Below are positions 28,265 through 36,800 of a stretch of 64,000 nucleotides of DNA, one piece after another. The stretch is from G963675935 sp963675935 (lineage in GTDB: Bacteria > Planctomycetota > Planctomycetia > Pirellulales > Thermoguttaceae). Under the pieces are notes generated by a model, which was given only the letters and a program-made list of their open reading frames with translations, was not told the origin of the DNA and did not search any database. The number at the start of each line of letters is the position of its first letter. Within the stretch, counting starts at the first letter, position 1. The stretch is from positions 1,612,001 to 1,676,000 of the forward strand of contig OY780964.2 of NCBI GenBank assembly GCA_963675935.2. Reading direction: 5' to 3'. The translations under genes were made by a program, and so were the position numbers.

Positions 28265-29203
28265 CTAGGAGCGACTTTCGGGTGGCTTCGACGGCGTTGC
28301 CTCTTTTTTTTGCGCGATGGTTTCCGTCTTGCCCTTATACGGATCGGGCACGTAAACAATGCCAAAACTCTCGAAAACTTTGCCGTCCCGATAGCCTTGT
28401 CCGTGAAATTGAAGCCGGTTGAGCCACGGCCCAAATAGTTGTGCAATTTCCGGCCTATCGGGGGAATTCATGCCGATGGCGTCCAAGCGAAATCCCCAGT
28501 TGATGCAATAGATGCAAACATCGGCTGCTTGGATGGCGTAGTTCATGTCGGAAGCAACGAAGAACGGACTGGGAACGATCCAAGTCGTTCGATATTGGCC
28601 TGGAGCGGTTTTTGTGAAATACCGTTCCATGCGTTGAACAAAACGGCGGTCTTCCGTTTTGTCGACCTCATCCATGACAATCAGGCCATATCTGCGTTCC
28701 TGTTCCAATAGATAGAAGAAACGTTCAAAAAGAAATACGTGGTCCTTGCGAAGATATTCGTCAATGCGCAGGACGATAGATTGTTCGGCGCGGTGGGGCA
28801 CTACTGCCGCAAACAGCGAGGCTTGATGCGCGACGAGCAACTGCATGATGCCCTTCGCCATTTCCAGGCACGCTTGACCATAAGCACTGAACTCCAGTCG
28901 CGATGGCGCCTTCCCTTCCAGTCCCTTGGTCAGAAAACCACGACTGTGTCTGCGCCGCGTCTCATCTTCCAAAGAATCGCATTGGTTGGCAAAACGAAAT
29001 CGTTTTCTGTCGAGAAGCGTACTACCCTTCAACTCCTTCTTGTAGAGCGCCAGGGCACAGCCAAAGCAGTCGAGTTCCAATCGTTGCATGGACTGAATGA
29101 ACGGCCACAATTGGCCGGAGTGGATCGCAATTCCACCACGGACTTCGTATGGCATCGTTCTATGGTCATGGCCGCTTTCATCCAAAAACAACAGCCAACT
29201 CAT
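28265..29203 (-). CDS. DUF3800 domain protein
   Basis: The 312-residue protein starts at the ATG at 29203 with AGGAG upstream. It begins MSWLLFLDESGHD, the DUF3800 signature (LDESG), and continues with FFYLLEQERRYGLIVMDEVD and later MNYAIQAADVCIYCINWGF, the conserved D-x-x-x/AAD region. DUF3800 is predicted to have an RNase H-like fold and is often seen in mobile or defence-like settings. Here it lies between an efflux adaptor (12 nt upstream) and the pump (72 nt downstream). A link to efflux is not established. Confidence 0.8.
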   Translation of the reverse strand: MSWLLFLDESGHDHRTMPYEVRGGIAIHSGQLWPFIQSMQRLELDCFGCALALYKKELKGSTLLDRKRFRFANQCDSLEDETRRRHSRGFLTKGLEGKAPSRLEFSAYGQACLEMAKGIMQLLVAHQASLFAAVVPHRAEQSIVLRIDEYLRKDHVFLFERFFYLLEQERRYGLIVMDEVDKTEDRRFVQRMERYFTKTAPGQYRTTWIVPSPFFVASDMNYAIQAADVCIYCINWGFRLDAIGMNSPDRPEIAQLFGPWLNRLQFHGQGYRDGKVFESFGIVYVPDPYKGKTETIAQKKEATPSKPPESRS

Positions 29204-29214
29204 TGGCGTTTCTC

Positions 29215-30312
29215 CTATTTGACCGCCGGCAACACCACCTGTTCCCCCTCGCGAAGCCCGGAAAGCACTTCCACGTCGTCGCCCAACGAACGACCGACGC
29301 GAATCGAACGACGCATTGCCCGGCCGTTTTCGACCACTTCGACTAGTTGCAACTGCCCGACGTTTTGGACCGCCGCCCGCGGTACGACAAGCACCTGCTC
29401 TTCGCCCAGCGGAATGAAAATGCGGCCGAAAATGCCCGCGTAGACACCCGGCGGACACGGCCCGGTCACCTTCACCTGGAAACTCCGCGTAGCCGCGTTG
29501 GCCTCGGGCACGATCTCGCTGATCGTGCCTTCGCACTGCTTATCCAGTCCGTCGAGCCGCACGCCGATCGACTGACCGACCGCCAGCTTTTGGGCCGTCG
29601 ATTCCCGCACGCTGGCCACAAGCTGCATCCGCGTGGGATCGAAAAGCGTGACGAGCAATTGGCCGGGCGACACCATGTCGCCCACGTTCACCCGTTTGTC
29701 GATCACCGTGGCGTCGATGGGCGAGCGGACCGTCGCGCTATCGAGCATCGCCTGGACTTCCTTGACGGCCTCGCGTGCCCCGTGCAATTCAGCCTCGGTC
29801 GAACGGAGCCGCGTGACCGATCTTTCATATTCCTGGGCGCTCACGGCTTTCTCTTTCACCAGCGGGGCGTAGCGGCGCTCGTCGTCGGCGGCTTGGGCGC
29901 GGGCGGCTTCGGCCGACGCCACGGCCGCGCGGGCCTGCTCGAACTTCGCCCGAAGATCGGCGTCGTCCAGGCGAACCAGAACCTCGCCCTCGCGAACTTT
30001 TTGGCCGGCCTTGAGTTGAACCTCGACGACGCGGGCAAGCAGCTTCGAGCCGACGGCGATTTCATGCACGGCCCGAACCGAACCGACGGCCGATTCAACC
30101 GACGGCCGCGAGATCAAACGCACGGCGGCCAGCCGGCCGGTGAAATCGGACGCCTCAGGCTCGGCGGCGGCATCAACGTCCGACACTTTCGGGTCGAACT
30201 TGCCCGCAAGCTTGAGCATCAACAACGCAACGCCGGCGGCGAAACCGAGAACAATTGCGGCAAGGCCGATCCAGCGAAGCAAGCGCGAACGGATATTTTG
30301 TTGTGGGGGCAT
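29215..30312 (-). CDS. RND efflux periplasmic adaptor (HlyD/MFP family)
   Basis: Membrane fusion protein linking an inner-membrane RND pump to an outer-membrane channel. The 365-residue protein has an N-terminal anchor (WIGLAAIVLGFAAGVALLML) and the lipoyl half-motif VQLKAGQKVREGEVLVRLDDADL. A coiled-coil hairpin with Ala/Glu/Arg-rich helices follows. The second lipoyl half is AMLDSATVRSPIDATVIDKR with VNVGDMVSPGQLL, and the beta-barrel region continues to GLREGEQVVLPAVK. It is the first gene of the operon with the DUF3800 protein and the pump. Confidence 0.93.
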   Translation of the reverse strand: MPPQQNIRSRLLRWIGLAAIVLGFAAGVALLMLKLAGKFDPKVSDVDAAAEPEASDFTGRLAAVRLISRPSVESAVGSVRAVHEIAVGSKLLARVVEVQLKAGQKVREGEVLVRLDDADLRAKFEQARAAVASAEAARAQAADDERRYAPLVKEKAVSAQEYERSVTRLRSTEAELHGAREAVKEVQAMLDSATVRSPIDATVIDKRVNVGDMVSPGQLLVTLFDPTRMQLVASVRESTAQKLAVGQSIGVRLDGLDKQCEGTISEIVPEANAATRSFQVKVTGPCPPGVYAGIFGRIFIPLGEEQVLVVPRAAVQNVGQLQLVEVVENGRAMRRSIRVGRSLGDDVEVLSGLREGEQVVLPAVK

Positions 30313-30530
30313 GGCGTCATGCTTTCAGTTTGCAGCCCCGAAGGGGCGACCGTTCTCCCAGCCCAGGGCGGCGGCCCTCGTTGTTACACACAAGTTGACG
30401 GATAGTAATCGAGAGGGCCGTTCACGGCCCTTGTCCGCCGAAGGCGGTATTAGGCCCGGCGTTTACGCCGGGTTACGGTAGCTAGACTACACGGTTTATG
30501 TCATCCCCGTTTACGGGGATCCTGCTTCGC
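30313..30530. other. Intergenic, GC-rich hairpins
   Basis: No gene seen. It includes short hairpins such as CCCGGCGTTTACGCCGGG near 30452 and CCCCGTTTACGGGG near 30505. It may hold the promoter of the adaptor operon and the end of the oxidase operon. Confidence 0.4.
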
Positions 30531-31772
30531 TTACTGCGTTCGGCTCTTGGCGACCTGCACGATCATCCAGCCGATAACGCCCAGCGCCAACACGAACGTA
30601 ACCAGGAACATCACCATCGGACTCCACTCGACGGCGGTCGCTTGCGCGAAAACGTCATGGGACGAGATCAGTTTCAGGTTCATGTTCTGAACCGCCTGCC
30701 GACTGACGGCGTTAACGCCAAGCACGCCGAATTGAGCCGTCGCAATCGCGGCGACCGCCAAACGCCTTGAAGCGGAAAAGGGGACAGTCCCCTTTTGTGC
30801 GCAGCACCCTTCGGGCCGTTCCGGCAAAAGGGGACTGTCCCCTTTTCCGCCCCCGCCGGCCATCACCAACAGCCAGGGCAAGCCCGTGGCGACGGCCGTG
30901 GCGGCAGTCAATAAAAAATATGGCTGCTCAAACATGGCGGTTCGCAACTCCTCGGTCCACGTGCCGAAAACGTACCACGCCCCGGCGCCGGCGGCCCAGA
31001 CCATGCCGAACGTATACAAACCCCGGGCGAATCGCCACGCCCAGCGGCGGTAGTTTTCATTGTCCACTTTTCCTGCTCGATCAAACCATTCGGCATCGAC
31101 CAGCACCCAAACGGCCGTGGTACACAAAGCCAGCCCGAACATCAAAAGCCAGCGGGGAAAAAATGTCGGGTCGCCGACGTTCAAGGCCGTGCCGGTCGCC
31201 GCGCCGCCGACGTTGTGCGCTGCCAAAAGCTCCGGCCAGCGATCGACGTGATCAAGCAGGCTCAAGCCGTTGGCGAACAGAAAGCCGATGCACACGAAAA
31301 GCAAGGCCGCAATCCAGCCGGCGGCGGTGCGCCACGCCGCGCCGTTGCGAAACCGCGAAGCGGTCGGCCCAGCGTCGGCGTCGGTTGTGTTGCGAAGCCC
31401 CCAGGCGTAAGCATAGACGCCGTAATAGGCCGGGATCAGTAGCACGATAATCGCGATCCAGAACCACGCCATGAGGATCGTGGCCGGATAAAAAAACTTG
31501 TAGTAAGCCAACTGGATGAACAGCAGGGGCACGATGCCCAGGTTCACGCCGACGGCGATAATGACCGGCATCTGCTTCATAAACCGCCCGGCGAAACGCC
31601 GCCCATGCTCGCCGCCAAACCAGTGAAGCAGCAGAGCGACCAGCAGGCCGGCGTACCACAGGTTCATCGGCACGGAGTGCAGCGTGAAACCGAGCGTTTT
31701 GAAGAATTGCACGAACCAAACCGGCGCCGGCATGGCCGATTGCGCGTCGACAAGCATTTTGGGGTCGATCAT
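30531..31772 (-). CDS. Second CydA-like membrane subunit of a bd-type oxidase
   Basis: The 413-residue protein starts at the ATG at 31772, 2 nt after the stop of the CydA-like gene, so the two are coupled. It has about nine hydrophobic helices (for example FFYPATILMAWFWIAIIVLLIPAYY). Histidines occur in SVPMNLWYAGLLVALLLHWFG and SLLDHVDRW. It resembles a truncated or paralogous subunit I rather than classical CydB. The heme-ligand set cannot be settled by eye. A 79-nt palindromic repeat is carried in frame in a loop (30772-30850). Confidence 0.7.
   Translation of the reverse strand: MIDPKMLVDAQSAMPAPVWFVQFFKTLGFTLHSVPMNLWYAGLLVALLLHWFGGEHGRRFAGRFMKQMPVIIAVGVNLGIVPLLFIQLAYYKFFYPATILMAWFWIAIIVLLIPAYYGVYAYAWGLRNTTDADAGPTASRFRNGAAWRTAAGWIAALLFVCIGFLFANGLSLLDHVDRWPELLAAHNVGGAATGTALNVGDPTFFPRWLLMFGLALCTTAVWVLVDAEWFDRAGKVDNENYRRWAWRFARGLYTFGMVWAAGAGAWYVFGTWTEELRTAMFEQPYFLLTAATAVATGLPWLLVMAGGGGKGDSPLLPERPEGCCAQKGTVPFSASRRLAVAAIATAQFGVLGVNAVSRQAVQNMNLKLISSHDVFAQATAVEWSPMVMFLVTFVLALGVIGWMIVQVAKSRTQ
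30772..30850. repeat. GGGGACAGTCCCC palindrome inside an oxidase subunit
   Basis: Arms GCGGAAAAGGGGACAGTCCC and complement flank a 28-nt loop. The same element, with the loop inverted, lies inside uvrD at 42421-42499. It encodes GKGDSPLL...GTVPFSA. Confidence 0.92.
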
Positions 31773-31774
31773 GG

Positions 31775-33226
31775 CTACATTCCCTCCGCCGAAGAGTCCA
31801 TTGAGGAATCGCCGTAGTCCGCATGTTTCTTCCACGGCTGCGTGCCGGCCGGACGAGGCGCGCTGATGGTCATCAGATAGTCGGTCAGCAGTTCGGCCTC
31901 TTCCGACGTGCCGCACCAGGGCGGCATCGAGTAGTTGGCCTCGTCGAGCTTCAAGACCAAATCGCGGACCGCCGAACGCGGCCGGCCTTGCATCAGCAAA
32001 CCGGCCGCCGAATAGCCCTGCTCGCCCGCGTGGCAGTCGTTGCAGTGGTGCATGAACAGAACTCTTCCCAGCCCGATGCGGTCTCGGGGCGGCAGTTTCA
32101 ACAGAGCCTTGTAGTCGATGGAAAGCCCTTCCTCGCTTTTAGCCATCGCCTTCGGATAGTGTTGGGCGACAAAGGCTTTCGTCCAAACGCCGCTCTCCAG
32201 ATAGCCCTTCTTTTGCAAATTGGGCACCTCGTCGGCCAGCACCTGATTGCCCAGCACGGTTTTGTGGATGACGAACGGTTTGCGAACGCCTTCGCGGATA
32301 AACTCGCTTGTGGCGAAGGCCGCGAAGCCGAATAGGCACAGCGACGCGGCGAAGCCCGGCGAAAGCCAGCCGGGATTGCGATAGGGGCCAATGTACAACA
32401 GGGCGAACACCACGACGGTCAATGCCAGGACGAGGCCCGCGAACACGTTCATCACGGCGGCGGCCTTCAGCGTCGCCGCGGCGGCCGGGGGCAGAACGCA
32501 GAACCAGCCGATGCCGCCGGCCGCGACAAGCCCCATGCCCAGCATGGCGGGCCGGGCTGCCCGCGAGGCGATCATCGGCAGCAGCCGAGCCCCCGTTTTG
32601 TCGCGGAGCGTCAACGAGGCATGTAAATAGATATAGAGCGAACTCAGCAGCAGCGCCCCGCCGGTCCGGGCGATGGTCTGCGGCAAAAACTGCGGATTCA
32701 AGAAGGCCGTCCAAAAGTCCGGCGTGTTCGGATCGGACACCCAATTGCCCACGTTGAGCATGAAGGCCGTGATGCCGGTTATCAGCACGAGGCTGATCCA
32801 CGCGGCAATGGCGTAAATCCAACCGATGGCCGCGTGCGTCCGATCGGCCAAACGTTCCCAGTAGTAGAGAAAGATGAAGGCCGAGGTGAGTTCGACGATG
32901 AAGAACGCCCATTCCGTGGCCCAGCCGAAGACGAACGTGCGAATAAGCACTTCCGTGGCCAGGGGCGAGCTGAGCCCGATGGTCCACCAAATACCCACGC
33001 CGGTGATCGCGCCGAACACAACGGTCAACAGGACGAAGAATCGGGCGTGGCCGTGCAGATAGTCGAGATAGTCGCGGTCGCCGGTGCGATAGGCGTGGCT
33101 GGTTTCAACGGCCAGAAAAATCCCGCCGCCGACGGCGTAATGTGACACCAGAACATGCAGAACCGAGATGACCGCGATGAGCATCGGGGCCGTCAGATAA
33201 GGGACGTACCACCAGGGATAGTGCAT
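31775..33226 (-). CDS. bd-type oxidase subunit I (CydA-like) with C-terminal heme c
   Basis: Membrane oxidase subunit of 483 residues with about nine helices. The N-terminus HVLVSHYAVGGGIFLAVE and the segment EWAFFIVELTSAFIFLYYWE match CydA-type cores with their heme-ligand His and Glu. A soluble tail near residues 394-398 carries CNDCH, a c-type heme motif, followed by a possible distal Met (NYSMPPWCG). That suggests electrons can enter from a c-type donor rather than, or as well as, quinol. The start ATG at 33226 has AAGGAG upstream. It is operonic with the next membrane subunit and preceded by two small membrane genes. Confidence 0.85.
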   Translation of the reverse strand: MHYPWWYVPYLTAPMLIAVISVLHVLVSHYAVGGGIFLAVETSHAYRTGDRDYLDYLHGHARFFVLLTVVFGAITGVGIWWTIGLSSPLATEVLIRTFVFGWATEWAFFIVELTSAFIFLYYWERLADRTHAAIGWIYAIAAWISLVLITGITAFMLNVGNWVSDPNTPDFWTAFLNPQFLPQTIARTGGALLLSSLYIYLHASLTLRDKTGARLLPMIASRAARPAMLGMGLVAAGGIGWFCVLPPAAAATLKAAAVMNVFAGLVLALTVVVFALLYIGPYRNPGWLSPGFAASLCLFGFAAFATSEFIREGVRKPFVIHKTVLGNQVLADEVPNLQKKGYLESGVWTKAFVAQHYPKAMAKSEEGLSIDYKALLKLPPRDRIGLGRVLFMHHCNDCHAGEQGYSAAGLLMQGRPRSAVRDLVLKLDEANYSMPPWCGTSEEAELLTDYLMTISAPRPAGTQPWKKHADYGDSSMDSSAEGM

Positions 33227-33244
33227 GGCCCTGCAACTCCTTCA

Positions 33245-33303
33245 GTAGTCCGCACACTCCGTGTGCGGAAAATGACGGGCTGCACACGAAGTGTGCAGAC
33301 TAC
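33245..33303. repeat. GTAGTCCGCACAC palindrome
   Basis: Arms GTAGTCCGCACACTCCGTGT and a near complement fill the gap between the 53-residue gene and the CydA-like gene. Confidence 0.8.
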
Positions 33304-33312
33304 ATTAGCTCC

Positions 33313-33474
33313 TTACCATACCATCGGGCACCAATTCGTGAAAGCCGACTGCAAAAGATTCAGCCCGACAAAGGCGGTCAGCAGCAGCCAATAGTGGCTA
33401 TGAAACACCGCGAGCGCAACGCTGGCAAGCACGACAACGCCCGCGATTCCGCGCAAACCTCGTTCGATGGTCAT
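33313..33474 (-). CDS. Small membrane protein, DUF2892/YgaP-like, 53 aa
   Basis: A 53-residue frame, MTIERGLRGIAGVVVLASVA, with two hydrophobic helices and a C-terminal FTNWCPMVW. The basic start, two helices and conserved TNWCP are typical of the DUF2892 (YgaP transmembrane) group, often next to rhodanese or respiratory genes. Its start overlaps the preceding stop as ATGA. It lies upstream of the oxidase pair, so a role in oxidase assembly or thiol/sulfur chemistry is possible but unproven. Confidence 0.7.
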   Translation of the reverse strand: MTIERGLRGIAGVVVLASVALAVFHSHYWLLLTAFVGLNLLQSAFTNWCPMVW

Positions 33475-33692
33475 GGCCGGTCTCCTTGCCGAAGGTTAAG
33501 TTGGTCCTCGGGATTGGACGCGACGGTTTTCGTCGTCGGCAAGTCGCATTGTCCGACGAGCGAACATTCGCCGGGGCATCGGTCGGCGGAGGAGCAGCAG
33601 GTTTCGACCCCGCACCACGGCAACACCACGCGGGTCAGAATGCCCCAGACGGCGAACAAGCCAAGAAAAACGACAAAGCTCTTCCAAGTCAT
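33471..33692 (-). CDS. Small Cys-rich membrane-anchored protein
   Basis: 73 residues from the ATG at 33692 (GGGGA upstream); an ATG at 33704 in the same frame is possible. One N-terminal helix (FVVFLGLFAVWGIL) is followed by a segment with six cysteines, CGVETCCSSADRCPGECSLVGQC, interrupted here at VE/TCC as written by position about residues 27-49. The Cys cluster suggests metal or disulfide binding. It is the first gene of the four-gene oxidase unit and overlaps the next start by 4 nt. No family recognised. Confidence 0.65.
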   Translation of the reverse strand: MTWKSFVVFLGLFAVWGILTRVVLPWCGVETCCSSADRCPGECSLVGQCDLPTTKTVASNPEDQLNLRQGDRP

Positions 33693-33795
33693 CGATTTCC
33701 CCATTCTGCCATAGTCACAAAGGCCGGCTCCGAAAAGTCGACTCCGGGGAATTATAGCGCGGATCGCGCCGGCGGCAAGCTTGGCGGGTATAAGA

Positions 33796-35688
33796 TTACG
33801 TCTCCGGCGTTCCCCGCACCGCGATAATCGGGATGTCCAACTCGTGTCGAACGCCGGAAATCGTGTAGCCGTGCAACACGTCGCCTAGCCCGCGATGGCC
33901 GTGCCCGCCGAGGACCATCAGGTCGATCCGTTTTTGCCGGGCAAGGTTGACGATCTCGGCAGCCGGGTCGCCGTAGCCCAGCGCCGCCTCGATCGAGGAC
34001 ACCCCCTGGCCCTGCAATTCCACACGCAGCCGCTCGGCCAGCGATTGCAAATACGCCTCGTCGTCGCGGCTCTCCTGGTCGCCGGTCTGAAGGCCGTACC
34101 AGGTTCCGCCCACGCCATCGACAACGTGCATCAGAACCAAATCGGCTTGGTTGCTCCGCGCCAGCGTGACGGCCTCGGCCAGCATCGTCGCATCGGTCGG
34201 CCGGACTTCGAGGGCGACGCCGATCCGCCGGAAACGCCGCTGCACGCCCGCGGCGCGGGCGGCAATGTCCGCGGGCGAAACCTCCTGCTTCGACCGGCCC
34301 GGCGTCTCGCGGCGGAAGATCATCCAGCCCAAAAGCCCCGTCAACCCGACCGCCGTGGGAACGCAGACCGCGCCGACCGCCCAGCCCCAGCCGCCGGCGA
34401 CGAGGATCCAATCGCGAACCTCCATATAAACCAAACAGCCGTTCAAGGCCATGATGACGCCGGCCACCAGCCACGCGAGCGACTTGAGCCAGCGCGGGTT
34501 GACGAAAGGCCCCATCTTTCGCTCGCTCCCGGTGAAGCGAACCAGCGGCACGACGGCAAACGACAATTGCAGGCTCAAAACAACCTGGCTCAAAATCAAC
34601 AATCGGTAGACGCCCTCTTCGCCGACGGTGAGAATGACCGCGACCGCCGGAATGATGGCCAGCACGCGGGTGACGAGCCTTCGGAGCCAAGGGCGAATGC
34701 GAAGCTGCAAAAAACCCTCCATCGTGATCTGGCCTGCCAGCGTGCCGGTGATTGTCGAGCTTTGCCCCGCGCAAAGCAGGGCCAGCGCGAAGGCGTAGGG
34801 CGCGATCCAACTGCCCAGCACGCTGTTCAACATGGTATAGGCTTGCTGAATCTGCGTGACTTGCATGCCATTTTGGAAAAACGTCGCCGCGGCCACGATG
34901 AGAATCGCCGCGTTGACGAAAAACGCCGCGTTCATCGCCACGGCTGAATCGACGAAATTGTAGCGGCACGCCTGGGCGACAGCCTCGCGGCTGCGCGTCA
35001 CGTCGCGGCTTTGCACCAGGGACGAGTGCAGATACAAATTGTGCGGCATCACCGTCGCGCCCAAAATGCCGATGGCGATGTACAACTCGTCGCCGTTCAA
35101 CACATGGGGCACGAAGCCCGAGACGATGCCCCCCATCGACGGCCGGCACAGAAACAACTCGACCAGAAAGCACGCGCCGATCGTCGCCACGAGCATCAAA
35201 ATGAACGCTTCCAGCTTGCGAATGCCGTAGCGTTGGATGACCAGCAGCAGAAGCACGTCGAAGCCGGTAATCAGCACGCCGTACAACACCGGCAGGCCGA
35301 ACAGCAGGTTCAAGCCAATTGCCGAACCGAGCACCTCGGCCAGATCGCACGCCGCGATGGCCACTTCGCACAGGCCGAACAGCACGTAGTTGACCGGCCG
35401 GGGATAATCGTCGTGGCACGCCTGGGCGAGGTCTCGGCCGGTGACCAAACCGAGCCGGGCGCTAAGGGTCTGAAGCAGCACCGCCATCGCGTTGCTCATC
35501 AATAACACCCAGAGCAGGCGGTAGCCGAACGCCGAGCCGCCTTGGATGTCGGTCGCCCAATTGCCGGGGTCCATGTAGCCGACCGACACGAGATAGGCCG
35601 GCCCGGCGAAAGCGAACAGCCGCCGCCACCACCGGCTGGCGGGAATCTGCACCGATCGATGAACTTCGTCGAGAGATCGATGGGGCAC
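33796..35688 (-). CDS. NRAMP-family metal transporter fused to a UspA domain
   Basis: Proton-coupled Mn2+/Fe2+-type transporter of 630 residues. The NRAMP motifs are SVGYMDPGNWATD (metal-binding Asp near 40, Asn 43) and GATVMPHNLYLHS, with about 11-12 helices. The last ~150 residues are a universal stress protein domain whose nucleotide motif is GGHGHRGLGDVLHGYT. No ATG fits the N-terminus; a GTG at 35688, with AGGA upstream and only 11 nt after the previous stop, gives a sensible start. The soluble domain may sense ATP or AMP and gate transport; that is inference. Confidence 0.88.
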   Translation of the reverse strand: MPHRSLDEVHRSVQIPASRWWRRLFAFAGPAYLVSVGYMDPGNWATDIQGGSAFGYRLLWVLLMSNAMAVLLQTLSARLGLVTGRDLAQACHDDYPRPVNYVLFGLCEVAIAACDLAEVLGSAIGLNLLFGLPVLYGVLITGFDVLLLLVIQRYGIRKLEAFILMLVATIGACFLVELFLCRPSMGGIVSGFVPHVLNGDELYIAIGILGATVMPHNLYLHSSLVQSRDVTRSREAVAQACRYNFVDSAVAMNAAFFVNAAILIVAAATFFQNGMQVTQIQQAYTMLNSVLGSWIAPYAFALALLCAGQSSTITGTLAGQITMEGFLQLRIRPWLRRLVTRVLAIIPAVAVILTVGEEGVYRLLILSQVVLSLQLSFAVVPLVRFTGSERKMGPFVNPRWLKSLAWLVAGVIMALNGCLVYMEVRDWILVAGGWGWAVGAVCVPTAVGLTGLLGWMIFRRETPGRSKQEVSPADIAARAAGVQRRFRRIGVALEVRPTDATMLAEAVTLARSNQADLVLMHVVDGVGGTWYGLQTGDQESRDDEAYLQSLAERLRVELQGQGVSSIEAALGYGDPAAEIVNLARQKRIDLMVLGGHGHRGLGDVLHGYTISGVRHELDIPIIAVRGTPET

Positions 35689-35699
35689 GGCGTTTTTTC

Positions 35700-36443
35700 C
35701 TATCGCATCGAAATCGCCCGGCTCAGCGGCTCCAGAATGTGCTCGATCACGTGATTGTCGAGCGTCTCCTCGCACAACTGACGCAGCCGATCGACCGTTG
35801 CGACGAACGTCTTGTCAGGATCCAAGCTGCCATATTGCCGGGCTGTCACGTAAACGCTCAACTGTTCCTCGGGATATTCGCCCATGCGAACCTGGTAGGC
35901 GTTCGTCCGGGCCTCGACGCTGATGCGAAGCTGCTGCCGGCATTCCGGATCGACGGCGATGGTAACCGACGGCTCGTAGTTGATCACCGTCGTGCCGGGA
36001 ATATCGAGGACCGGCTCCATCGACGGCCCAACGCCCAAAACCTCGGCCAACAGTTGATTGTGGTTTCCCCGATAGGTAAAATCGAAGCCGAACAGCAGAT
36101 CGAGGGCCTCGCAGTCCAGCGGGCTGACCGAGAGCATGTAGGGAGCCAAGTCGAGCAGCAGTTTGTGCTGATCCATCGCCCCGTCGATGGTTTCAGGATT
36201 GACCTGGCCCGAGCATACCCGGCGAGGCTCGATCGTACACCACCGATAAGTTCCTTCGTCTTTGTCTTCTTCGAGGATAAAATCACCCCGCTCGCGGCAG
36301 TAGAAGTTCCGCATTGTGGGATAGGTTTTTTGGATTCGCTCGAAAAAATGCAGCACCGTCTCGCGATTCGCCGGCAACTCCATTTCGGTGCCAAGATTCA
36401 TGTTGACGTAAAAATCGTCGGACAACGACGCATAGCGATTCAT
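35700..36443 (-). CDS. Conserved hypothetical protein
   Basis: A 247-residue soluble protein, MNRYASLSDDFYVNMNLGTE onward, with no signal peptide and many Tyr/Asp/Glu residues. I believe similar proteins occur widely in planctomycetes without an assigned function. It has no motif I can tie to catalysis. It lies directly upstream of the NRAMP-UspA gene with an 11-nt gap, so the two are probably cotranscribed. Confidence 0.75.
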   Translation of the reverse strand: MNRYASLSDDFYVNMNLGTEMELPANRETVLHFFERIQKTYPTMRNFYCRERGDFILEEDKDEGTYRWCTIEPRRVCSGQVNPETIDGAMDQHKLLLDLAPYMLSVSPLDCEALDLLFGFDFTYRGNHNQLLAEVLGVGPSMEPVLDIPGTTVINYEPSVTIAVDPECRQQLRISVEARTNAYQVRMGEYPEEQLSVYVTARQYGSLDPDKTFVATVDRLRQLCEETLDNHVIEHILEPLSRAISMR

Positions 36444-36520
36444 GCTTAAGAACCCTTTCTTTGCAGCGAAGTAGTATAGGGTCTAACGGCGCGACCTGTC
36501 AAAGGCGTCGGCCCGACTCC

Positions 36521-36664
36521 CAGGAAAACTGCAATGTCGCATTTTTGAGATAGATGGGAAAAACCGTCATTCTGAGCGCAGCGAAGAATCTCGTTGGCCC
36601 GAGGGAACTTACGCTTTTGCCACGGAGATTCTTCGCTGCGTTCAGAATGACGGTTTCCTGGCCC
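36521..36664. repeat. Family I GTCATTCTGAGCG repeat
   Basis: Uninterrupted copy of the palindrome that carries a MITE at 19382-19669. The arms include GATAGATGGGAAAAACC and ATGACGGTTTCCTGG. Confidence 0.88.
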
Positions 36665-36701
36665 GACTCCGGAGAGAACCGCAAATCCGTCCTTTTTCGT
36701 T

Positions 36702-36762
36702 CGTAGTCCCGCCTTTAGACGGAAGTTGAGCTACACAAGCCGCCTAAAGGCGAAACTACGAA
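36702..36762. repeat. CCGCCTTTAGGCGG palindrome
   Basis: Arms GTAGTCCCGCCTTTAGACGG and CCGCCTAAAGGCGAAACTAC flank a short loop upstream of ogt. A second copy is at 50697-50760. Confidence 0.85.
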
Positions 36763-36800
36763 CAACTCTACCTCCCCCCTTATTGCGAGAAGAGCGAAAA

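Noticed and set aside
28265..29203. Calling DUF3800 an anti-phage system
   Set aside because: Only one gene, set in an efflux operon, with no defence partner in the window. The family link alone is too weak.
28265..29536. 423-residue extended DUF3800 frame
   Set aside because: The extension is antisense-like Arg-rich sequence over the adaptor 3' end. The DUF3800 N-terminus starts at 29203 with a ribosome site.
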